Assembly: GCA_029987395.1 (NCBI GenBank)
Contig: DALTVX010000015.1
Location: forward strand, 1-11,826
Direction of reading: 5' to 3'
DNA from: Methanocorpusculum sp.
Lineage (GTDB): Archaea; Halobacteriota; Methanomicrobia; Methanomicrobiales; Methanocorpusculaceae
DNA length: 11,826 nucleotides
In this document: positions 6,834 through 11,826 of the stretch, one piece after another
Layout of the letters: each line of letters opens with the position of its first letter
Numbering within the stretch: the first letter of the stretch is position 1
Notes under the pieces: model-generated
The model's database searches: none
What the model was told of the DNA's origin: nothing
What the model saw: only the letters and a program-made list of their open reading frames with translations
Translations under genes and position numbers: made by a program

Positions 6834-8045
6834 TTAGAAGTCGGTCATGATACGGAACTGATCGATCTCTTCAGAGTCGAGTTCCGCAAGGAAGCTTTCT
6901 GCTGCACACTTGATATCCTTGCTTGCGGTGATCGCTCTACCGACGACAACGATATCTGCTCCTGCTGCGATTGCTTTCTTGACGACAGGCTGACGGATTC
7001 CACCTGCGGTGGCAACAAGAATATTTGCATTGTATTTCTTTGCAACTTCCTTGATCTTCTTGATGTCTCCCCAGCTGTAATCACCGGTAGACTCTTTGTC
7101 GATCGCACGGTGCATCTCGACATACTGTGGAAGAAGAGCGATGCCGCCCATCTTACCAAGGGACTCGATAAGTTTTGCAGGTTCGTCGACATTGAGCATA
7201 TCGATGATCGCATAGATACCGCATTTCTTTGCTTCTTTGATGAATGATGCAATGGTCTCAATGGGTGCAAGACCTGAAACGACTGCTGCATCTCCACCAG
7301 CATTTGAGACCATACGTGCCTCAAGGTTGCCGGTATCAAGGGTCTTCAAGTCAGCAACGATGAAACAGTTCGGGCGGATCTTTCTGATATCGCCGATGAC
7401 GCTAAGACCGAACTGTTTGATCAGTGGGGTGCCTGCCTCAAAGATAACGTGATCGTTCTGTGGAACGCTGGTCAGAACGCGTTCGACCTGCTTCATATCG
7501 ACAAGATCCATGGCGACCTGAAGATAGGGGGGGTTCCAGAGACGCTGGACCTTGAATCCCATAACTCCGTGGGCTGCCCTGTCTTTTTCTTTGAGAACAG
7601 TTGCAGTGTCTGGGAATTTGTCAAGAGCGCGGGAAAGTGCTAAGCGCGTTGCTCCATAGTTGAAGCGGTATAATTTATTGAAATCTTTTGCCGATGGGTC
7701 GATGAAAACGCTTGCAACAATAACGTTCTCTTCGACATCAATGCCTGCAAAAACGCCGTCTTCTAATGCATCTGCTATTGCTTTGGAAACCGCTGCCTGG
7801 GCGGGACCAAAGATCTGAGTGACCTGCTCGGTGTGTTTGAGCGTTACCTTTGGGACGATCAAAACTGCCGGTTTTGGCAGGAGATTGGGGCGGATAACGC
7901 CGAGAAGAGGGGTGTGACCTGCAGAAGGATGTGTCAAAGCATTTGCAAACGACATGCCGACCGGGCCGCTTTTATCTCCTATCATGAGGTCGATGTGAGC
8001 GACTTCCGCTCCATCACCAACGAGTGCTTCACCAATTAAGAACAT
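6834..8045 (-). CDS. fae-hps: Bifunctional formaldehyde-activating enzyme / 3-hexulose-6-phosphate synthase (Fae-Hps)
   Basis: A 403-residue fusion. Residues 1-~160 are Fae, which condenses formaldehyde with tetrahydromethanopterin: it begins MFLIGEALVGDGAEVAHIDL, with the catalytic histidine at residue 17, then IGDKSGPVG and the H-T-P-L-L region. Residues ~172-395 are Hps, a TIM barrel of the orotidine-decarboxylase family that interconverts ribulose 5-phosphate plus formaldehyde and hexulose 6-phosphate: ADLKTLD (231-237) holds the catalytic/metal Asp-x-Lys-x-x-x-Asp, and ATAGGIR (345-351) binds phosphate. In methanogens the fusion is thought to make ribulose 5-phosphate while Fae captures the released formaldehyde. 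The frame also opens at an ATG at 8096, adding 17 residues, but a TATA box (8082-8089) lies inside that extension and family members begin at the second Met, so I place the start at 8045. The isomerase partner is at 3957-4559. Confidence 0.95.
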   Translation of the reverse strand: MFLIGEALVGDGAEVAHIDLMIGDKSGPVGMSFANALTHPSAGHTPLLGVIRPNLLPKPAVLIVPKVTLKHTEQVTQIFGPAQAAVSKAIADALEDGVFAGIDVEENVIVASVFIDPSAKDFNKLYRFNYGATRLALSRALDKFPDTATVLKEKDRAAHGVMGFKVQRLWNPPYLQVAMDLVDMKQVERVLTSVPQNDHVIFEAGTPLIKQFGLSVIGDIRKIRPNCFIVADLKTLDTGNLEARMVSNAGGDAAVVSGLAPIETIASFIKEAKKCGIYAIIDMLNVDEPAKLIESLGKMGGIALLPQYVEMHRAIDKESTGDYSWGDIKKIKEVAKKYNANILVATAGGIRQPVVKKAIAAGADIVVVGRAITASKDIKCAAESFLAELDSEEIDQFRIMTDF

Positions 8046-8081
8046 AGGTATAATCTCTGCAGTAGTGTTAGCATCGAGAGT

Positions 8082-8089
8082 GTATAAAG
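8082..8089 (-). promoter_or_regulatory. Probable TATA box of fae-hps
   Basis: Read on the minus strand the bases are CTTTATAC, centred about 40 bases before the ATG at 8045. Transcription would begin near 8060 with a leader of about 15 bases. This box lies between the two candidate start codons (8096 and 8045) and is the main argument for the inner one. Confidence 0.5.
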
Positions 8090-8181
8090 ACTTCATTCAG
8101 CTATCAATAGAGACAATAGCTTCCCTATACTTCACATATGATAACCTTCATGTAACATGCGAAACGAATGTATGTATATTC

Positions 8182-8186
8182 GAGGA
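8182..8186 (+). promoter_or_regulatory. Shine-Dalgarno site that decides the DUF47 start
   Basis: GAGGA lies five bases before the ATG at 8192. It is one of the few clear ribosome binding sites in this window and supports the inner start over the ATG at 8168. Confidence 0.6.
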
Positions 8187-8191
8187 AACTG

Positions 8192-8821
8192 ATGGGTCTA
8201 AAGAGTTTAATCGTGCCAAAGGACAAGATTTTTTTTGCTCTGTTTGAAGAACAAGCAGAGACCGTCTGTAAGGCAGCAGAAATGCTGGTCAATATATTTT
8301 CCGACTATACAGATATCGAGGATAAATATCGAAAGATGAAGGAGATCGAGCATCAGGGAGATGCGATAGCCCATAGAGCATACGATGAACTGAACCGAAC
8401 CTTCATCACTCCTTTTGAACCTGAAGAGATCGCTCGGCTTGTTACCGCTCTTGATGATGTGGTCGACTATATCGATGACTGCGTACGGATGCTTCTCATC
8501 TATGAGGTCAAAAAGACAGATCAATTCATGATCGAGTTCGCAAAATGCATCCGGCAGTCGGCAGAGGAGATCAAGACGGGTATCAGCGGTCTTCGCACCC
8601 TCAAAGATACAGATACGATCAAAGGCTGCTGTATCGAGATCAACCGTCTGGAGAATGTGGCCGATGAGATCCTTTCAAATGCGATCCGTAATCTGTTCAA
8701 ATCCAGTGATGCCATCGAGATCATCAAACTCAAAGATATCTATGAAAATTTGGAGATCGCTACCGACAAATGCGAGGATGTATCCCATGTATTTTCAGCA
8801 ATTCTGATTCGTCACACGTGA
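8192..8821 (+). CDS. DUF47/PhoU-like phosphate transport accessory protein
   Basis: A 209-residue, all-helical cytoplasmic protein of the DUF47 (PhoU-related) family, which usually accompanies Pit-type phosphate permeases and probably modulates them. Family marks are the N-terminal V-P-K-D-K-I-F-F-x-L-F-E-E-Q-A, and E-x-x-x-D-type metal-binding helices such as EIEHQGD (51-57), RLENVAD (152-158) and the C-terminal ENLEIATDKCEDV (185-197). The start is the ATG at 8192, with GAGGA at 8182-8186 as a well-spaced ribosome binding site; an upstream in-frame ATG at 8168 would add eight residues but has no such site. The permease gene starts six bases after its stop. It diverges from fae-hps across about 146 bases. 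Confidence 0.92.
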   Translation: MGLKSLIVPKDKIFFALFEEQAETVCKAAEMLVNIFSDYTDIEDKYRKMKEIEHQGDAIAHRAYDELNRTFITPFEPEEIARLVTALDDVVDYIDDCVRMLLIYEVKKTDQFMIEFAKCIRQSAEEIKTGISGLRTLKDTDTIKGCCIEINRLENVADEILSNAIRNLFKSSDAIEIIKLKDIYENLEIATDKCEDVSHVFSAILIRHT

Positions 8822-8827
8822 GATAGC

Positions 8828-10027
8828 ATGGATACATTTACGCTTGTCATTGTCATTCTTGGCATCCTCCTTGCGCTAGCGTTCAACTTTTCGAACGGGA
8901 GAAATGATGCATCCAATGTTGTCGCAACCGTGGTAGCGACACGGGCGCTCACTCCAAAAAATGCAGTTTTACTGGCATCGATCTGTTGTTTTGCAGGTCC
9001 ATTCATTTTTTCGACCGCTGTTGCAAAAACTATTGGGAAAGGCATAGTAAATCCAGAAATTTTCACCCCCATTCTTCTTTTGATCGGTCTTTGTGGAGCT
9101 GTTTTCTGGGTGAACTTCTGTTCGAGGTCCGGTATCCCGGTCTCTTCATCGCACTCACTTGTCGGCGGTCTGATGGGAGCTGGAATTGCCGCCGGAGGTA
9201 TTTTCGCCGTGAACTGGCCAACAGCCGAGATGGCTTTTGGAATGGTGTATTATCTAATTCTCGGAGCGGTCATTGGTGCAATTTTGATGTTGGTCATTGC
9301 ATTGATCTCCAAGAGTTCGATAAAAATGTTTCTGCTGATCGGGGGGGGCGTAGGGGCAATTGTCGCCGTACCAATAGCAATGATCGTGGGTATTTTTGCA
9401 TTTTCAGGTCTTCTTGCTATCGTTCTTTTCATCTGTGTTTCTCCCATACTTGGGCTCGTGGTATCATATTCATTTACCCAGCTGTTGACGCGTATCACAG
9501 CAAAACGATCTTCCCATCCGATGCTCCTGAATAAATGGTTCCAGCGAGCTCAGATCCTGGCATCCGGTTTCCAGGCGACAAGTCTTGGAGGTAACGACGC
9601 ACAGAATGCGATGGGAATTATCTTCGCGATCTTGATCTCAACGGGTTTTGCAACATCCAGCGGTGAACTTCCTCTCTGGGTGATCCTTTTATCTGGTTTT
9701 GCTATTGCGGCAGGTATTCTGTCGGGCGGCTGGAAGGTCATCAAAAAAATGGGTTCGGGGATCACAAGGATCCAACCGTATCAGGGTTTTTCAGCTGCAG
9801 TTTCCGGCGGAATAGTGCTGTCGTTCATGACATCGTTTGGAGTCCCGGTCTCGACGACCCATGTGGCAAGCGGAACGATCATGGGGACAGGCGTGACCCG
9901 CGGGGTCGGGGCCGTGAACTGGGGTAATGTCCGTCAGATGGTCACTGCCTGGATAATCACGATCCCCTGTTCAGCTGCGGTCTCGTTTCTGGCATATGTG
10001 ATCGTTGCATTGATATTCGGGTTCTAA
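8828..10027 (+). CDS. pit: Inorganic phosphate permease, PHO4/Pit family
   Basis: A 399-residue integral membrane transporter that takes up phosphate, usually as a metal-phosphate complex or with H+ or Na+. It shows the internal inverted duplication of the PHO4 family: the signature N-F-S-N-G-R-N-D-A-S-N-V-V-A-T at 20-34 recurs as GGNDAQNAMG (254-263), and GIPVSSSHS (102-110) recurs as GVPVSTTHV (338-346). About ten hydrophobic helices are visible, with the basic loop at ~222-240 between halves. Length is that of archaeal members, which lack the long central domain of E. coli PitA. It follows the DUF47 gene by six bases, the standard arrangement for a regulated uptake pair. A hairpin terminator overlaps its stop codon. 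Confidence 0.94.
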   Translation: MDTFTLVIVILGILLALAFNFSNGRNDASNVVATVVATRALTPKNAVLLASICCFAGPFIFSTAVAKTIGKGIVNPEIFTPILLLIGLCGAVFWVNFCSRSGIPVSSSHSLVGGLMGAGIAAGGIFAVNWPTAEMAFGMVYYLILGAVIGAILMLVIALISKSSIKMFLLIGGGVGAIVAVPIAMIVGIFAFSGLLAIVLFICVSPILGLVVSYSFTQLLTRITAKRSSHPMLLNKWFQRAQILASGFQATSLGGNDAQNAMGIIFAILISTGFATSSGELPLWVILLSGFAIAAGILSGGWKVIKKMGSGITRIQPYQGFSAAVSGGIVLSFMTSFGVPVSTTHVASGTIMGTGVTRGVGAVNWGNVRQMVTAWIITIPCSAAVSFLAYVIVALIFGF

Positions 10028-10043
10028 AAACCCGAATTTTTTT
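10015..10043 (+). terminator. Hairpin plus T-run terminator overlapping the pit stop codon
   Basis: A 9-bp perfect stem (ATTCGGGTT at 10015-10023 with AACCCGAAT at 10029-10037), a five-base loop, and a T-run to 10043. The TAA stop codon at 10025-10027 lies in the loop. Its form is that of a classic intrinsic terminator. Confidence 0.75.
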
Positions 10044-10081
10044 GATCTGGGTCTCACGTTTCCATATTCAAAAACGAAGCT

Positions 10082-10087
10082 AAAAAA
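10082..10087 (-). terminator. Weak oligo-T terminator after rubrerythrin
   Basis: Read on the minus strand, six T follow the rubrerythrin stop by about 12 bases. There is no strong hairpin. Confidence 0.35.
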
Positions 10088-10099
10088 TAGGTTGAAATA

Positions 10100-10642
10100 T
10101 TAGTAGTTGGTCTTTTTGATCTCGAAGTAGGCCTGGGGATGGTCGCAGACCGGACACTCAACTGGGGCTTTGTCCCCAATAAAGAGGTGGCCGCAGTTTC
10201 CACAGTGCCACTGCTGTTTTTCCTTGCGTGCGAAGACTTTTCCTTCTTTGATGTTTGCAAGGAGTTTTCTGTAGCGCTCTTCATGTAATTTTTCGATGGC
10301 TGCAACCCCTTCAAAGGTTTTTGCAAGCTTCTCAAATCCTTCTTCCTTTGCAACAACGGCAAAGCCTGCATACATTTCGGTCCACTCTTCGTGTTCGCCT
10401 GCAGCTGCATCGAGCAGATTTGTTATGGTGTCGGGTACTGATCCGCCGTTGAGGAGCTTGAACCAGAGCTTTGCATGTTCTTTTTCGTTGAGAGCAGTCT
10501 CATCAAAAACATCCGCGATCTGGTTATATCCCTCCTTTCGTGCCTGGGAGGCATAATAATTATACTTGTTTCGTGCTTTAGACTCTCCGGCGAAGGCAAA
10601 CTCTAAGTTTTCTTCGGTTTTGGTGCCTTTTACATTACACAT
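10100..10642 (-). CDS. rbr: Rubrerythrin
   Basis: A 180-residue cytoplasmic di-iron protein that reduces hydrogen peroxide in anaerobes using electrons from rubredoxin or NAD(P)H. It opens with MCNVKGTKTEENL and has the ferritin-like iron ligands E20, E53-x-x-H56, E83/E86 and E117-x-x-H120 plus E121. The C-terminal rubredoxin-like domain binds one iron with C147-x-x-C150 and C163-x-x-C166, followed by DHPQAYFE. Length and domain order are those of classical rubrerythrin. It stands alone on the minus strand between the convergent pit gene and the PH-domain gene. A TTTTTTATAC stretch on the minus strand near 10713-10722 could serve as its TATA box with a leader of about 45 bases. Confidence 0.96.
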   Translation of the reverse strand: MCNVKGTKTEENLEFAFAGESKARNKYNYYASQARKEGYNQIADVFDETALNEKEHAKLWFKLLNGGSVPDTITNLLDAAAGEHEEWTEMYAGFAVVAKEEGFEKLAKTFEGVAAIEKLHEERYRKLLANIKEGKVFARKEKQQWHCGNCGHLFIGDKAPVECPVCDHPQAYFEIKKTNY

Positions 10643-10712
10643 ACTTTGTATTTGGGCAGAAAAGGTGAAAAGAGTTTCTATTACGGCAATGAGAAAAATA
10701 GATGGAAACGAC

Positions 10713-10733
10713 GTATAAAAAAGAAAAGGAAAT
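10713..10733 (-). terminator. T-rich terminator after the PH-domain gene, possibly doubling as rubrerythrin TATA region
   Basis: Read on the minus strand, the bases from 10733 to 10713 are three T-runs (3, 4 and 6 T) ending in TATAC. They begin about ten bases after the stop of the PH-domain gene, as a terminator would. The terminal TTTTTTATAC also resembles a TATA box for rubrerythrin about 70-80 bases downstream. The two roles cannot be separated by eye. Confidence 0.4.
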
Positions 10734-10742
10734 TTATGATGA

Positions 10743-11345
10743 TTATTTTCTCTCCGCTTCCAGGAGTTTTCGAATAGCCGTTACTTCTGTAAGGAGCGCC
10801 TGCATATCTGCAGGAGGAGCACGTTTGCCAAAATCCACGCCGGTCGCTGCTGGGCTTGGGACATTCCCGCGAACGAAATCCATGATCATTGCCCGAAGAG
10901 GCTCGGGGTCAGAGATACCTTCGAGCTGGATCTCAGCCATGTTCTTTCCTGAACTTCCACCTGCCGTCTCGACTTTTAAATTCGAGATGCCAAATATCCG
11001 CATGACCGGGCCTTGGACTATATCCACATTCGTGATCCGGTTATAGGGAACGATCCCGGTTTTTCTAAACCAGACACCGCGCTTCCAGGTCATTTCCGTA
11101 TCATTCAGATGGTAAACGACCGAAACATAATACAGACGCGACCAGAAGAGGACGAAAACCACGATCAATGCGAGGATCCCAAGAGATATCAGGCCGATCT
11201 GAGCAAAGAACGGATCATCCATCGCTGCTAGAATTACCCATCCAACACAAATTGCCCAGAGAACGATAACAACGATCACACTTGAAATTGCCAAGTATGC
11301 GGTATACTTTTTCGCCGGTTTAAAGTCTTCACCGAGTTTAACCAT
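10743..11345 (-). CDS. PH-domain (bPH2/DUF304) membrane protein
   Basis: A 200-residue membrane protein. Two hydrophobic helices (~17-41 and ~49-68) come first, then a bacterial PH-like domain of the YdbS/YdbT type at ~72-150, recognisable from Y-x-L-x-D-x-E-M-x-W-K-R-G-V-W-F-R, I-V-P-Y-N-R-I-T-N-V-D-I-V-Q-G-P, and R-I-F-G-I-S-N-L-K-V-E-T-A-G-G. The C-terminal tail has a Pro/Ala linker and a short charged helix (~180-200) that may be a coiled coil. The molecular role of these proteins is not established. I start at the ATG at 11345; a TTG at 11372 would add nine residues, but the AT-rich promoter-like bases lie within that stretch. The gene diverges from the small tail-anchored protein gene across only 35 bases. 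Confidence 0.85.
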   Translation of the reverse strand: MVKLGEDFKPAKKYTAYLAISSVIVVIVLWAICVGWVILAAMDDPFFAQIGLISLGILALIVVFVLFWSRLYYVSVVYHLNDTEMTWKRGVWFRKTGIVPYNRITNVDIVQGPVMRIFGISNLKVETAGGSSGKNMAEIQLEGISDPEPLRAMIMDFVRGNVPSPAATGVDFGKRAPPADMQALLTEVTAIRKLLEAERK

Positions 11346-11380
11346 GAGAATTAGATACACCGACAAATACAATAAGGCTT
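11346..11380. promoter_or_regulatory. Compact 35-bp divergent promoter region
   Basis: This is the whole interval between the PH-domain ATG (minus) and the GTG of the small membrane protein (plus). It contains AT-rich candidates for both directions: TTAGATACA (11351-11359) on the plus strand, about 26 bases before the GTG, and CTTATTGTATTTG on the minus strand (11378-11366), about 27 bases before the ATG. Both transcripts would be near leaderless and their polymerase footprints would overlap. Confidence 0.4.
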
Positions 11381-11626
11381 GTGAGAGACAAGTACATTAT
11401 CGTGAACGAGAAACTGGAACCGGAACCTGATTTTACCGAAGAGGAACGCATCGAGTTTGAACAGTTCGAACGAGAGCATCCATACAAAGAACAGCCCGAG
11501 GAGATCATTCGCGTTCCAGTACAGAAAAAATTGGCCGCCGACACAAATCACGACCTCCTTTATCTTCTGATCTTCATCATCCTGATGGCAGTATTTCTTG
11601 GGATCATCTTCCTCACAAAGATTTGA
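11381..11626 (+). CDS. Small tail-anchored acidic membrane protein, unknown function
   Basis: An 81-residue protein with a GTG start. Residues 1-57 are soluble and very acidic (for example TEEERIEFEQFE at 19-30), and residues 58-79 are one strongly hydrophobic helix followed by a lysine near the C-terminus. This is the plan of a single-pass protein with its N-terminus in the cytoplasm. I do not recognise a family. The even codon use, lack of internal stops, and its position diverging from the PH-domain membrane protein across 35 bases support it as a real gene. A role alongside the PH-domain protein at the membrane is possible but is inferred from position only. Confidence 0.6.
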   Translation: MRDKYIIVNEKLEPEPDFTEEERIEFEQFEREHPYKEQPEEIIRVPVQKKLAADTNHDLLYLLIFIILMAVFLGIIFLTKI

Positions 11627-11689
11627 GTGTCCAATCGGATAACACAACGCTTAAATCGACATACGCTGAATTTGTATAAGAAAGCTAGC

Positions 11690-11826
11690 GGGGTCGTGGC
11701 CTAGTCCGGAATGGCGATGGGCTCCAGCGGTCTTAGCGTATGATGAACTACCGGGTCTACTGATTTGATGATGACCCGCTGGAGCACTGATCTAATCACT
11801 GCTCTTGAACATGTTCGCTTGTCGGA
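11690..11826 (+). tRNA. trnW: tRNA-Trp (CCA), 5' exon and most of an intron; 3' exon lies beyond the window
   Basis: The 5' exon is 11690-11727: acceptor strand GGGGTCG, then T8, D-stem GCC/GGC with A14 and the G18-G19 pair, anticodon stem ATGGG (11717-11721), and loop CTCCAG with anticodon CCA at 11724-11726. After G37 the sequence no longer forms the 3' half of an anticodon stem (CCCAT or close is expected) anywhere up to 11826, so an intron starts at about 11728 in the canonical position between 37 and 38. The intron holds a C/D-box guide RNA. The acceptor stem cannot be verified because its 3' strand is outside the window. Possible upstream promoter bases are GCTTAAATC (11649-11657). Confidence 0.85.
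11740..11790 (+). ncRNA. C/D-box 2'-O-methylation guide RNA within the tRNA-Trp intron
   Basis: Four boxes in order: C ATGATGA (11740-11746), D' CTGA (11760-11763), C' ATGATGA (11768-11774) and D CTGA (11787-11790), all matching consensus. The guide before D, CCGCTGGAGC (11776-11785), is the exact reverse complement of GCTCCAGCGG (11721-11730), which is the tRNA's own anticodon loop plus the first three intron bases. Under the N-plus-five rule the base paired five upstream of box D is C34 (11724), the first anticodon base. This is the layout known for the Haloferax volcanii tRNA-Trp intron, which guides methylation at C34 and U39. The guide before D' probably targets position 39. Confidence 0.85.

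Noticed and set aside
6825..7247. 140-codon plus-strand frame opposite fae-hps
   Set aside because: It is Cys/Asp-rich antisense shadow of the Hps domain and begins inside the fae-hps terminator region.
11721..11785. Inverted repeat GCTCCAGCGG / CCGCTGGAGC read as a hairpin terminator or recombination site
   Set aside because: The complementarity is exactly what a C/D guide and its target require, including correct spacing from box D; no T-run or symmetric element follows.
11740..11790. Free-standing C/D sRNA gene unrelated to a tRNA
   Set aside because: The boxes begin 13 bases after an anticodon loop and the guide is complementary to that very loop, so it is part of the tRNA-Trp intron.
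1..11826. CRISPR array, insertion sequence or prophage
   Set aside because: I saw no regularly spaced direct repeats, transposase motifs, terminal inverted repeats or phage structural genes.

Overview
The window reads as a methanogenic euryarchaeon, most likely of the order Methanomicrobiales; Methanocorpusculum is my guess at the genus, from gene content and style and not proven here. The signs are: a fused formaldehyde-activating enzyme/hexulose-6-phosphate synthase with a matching hexuloisomerase, an FdhD-type formate dehydrogenase maturation protein, archaeal TATA-like boxes 25-40 bases ahead of start codons, oligo-T terminators, and a tRNA-Trp gene whose intron carries a C/D-box methylation guide.

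Layout. A truncated minus-strand gene (1-441, possibly lipocalin/CrtC-like) diverges from an Mrr-N winged-helix protein without a nuclease domain (536-1321). Next come a 498-residue protein made of two tandem FdhD domains (1432-2928), then a small unknown helical protein overlapping a nitroreductase gene (2979-3855). A tight three-gene operon follows: 6-phospho-3-hexuloisomerase, a class I aminotransferase and an M42 aminopeptidase (3957-6720). It converges on the fae-hps fusion gene (6834-8045, minus). Divergent from fae-hps is a phosphate-uptake pair, a DUF47/PhoU-like protein plus a PHO4/Pit permease (8192-10027). The right end holds rubrerythrin (10100-10642, minus), a PH-domain membrane protein (10743-11345, minus), a small tail-anchored protein (11381-11626, plus), and the 5' exon and much of the intron of tRNA-Trp (11690 to the window end).

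How the genes work together. Fae-Hps and hexuloisomerase form the ribulose monophosphate segment. In methanogens without a classical pentose phosphate pathway this segment is thought to run from fructose 6-phosphate to ribulose 5-phosphate plus formaldehyde, with Fae capturing the formaldehyde on tetrahydromethanopterin. DUF47 and Pit form a low-affinity phosphate uptake unit. Rubrerythrin and the nitroreductase fit redox and oxygen defence in an anaerobe. The other genes look like unrelated housekeeping or unknown functions.

Most of the window is ordinary core genome. The items most worth a second look are the tandem FdhD protein, which lacks the usual CxxC sulfurtransferase loop in both halves but has a CxxxC motif in both, and the tRNA-Trp intron, whose guide can be verified base by base in the sequence. 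I found no CRISPR array, insertion sequence, phage gene or recognisable defence system.
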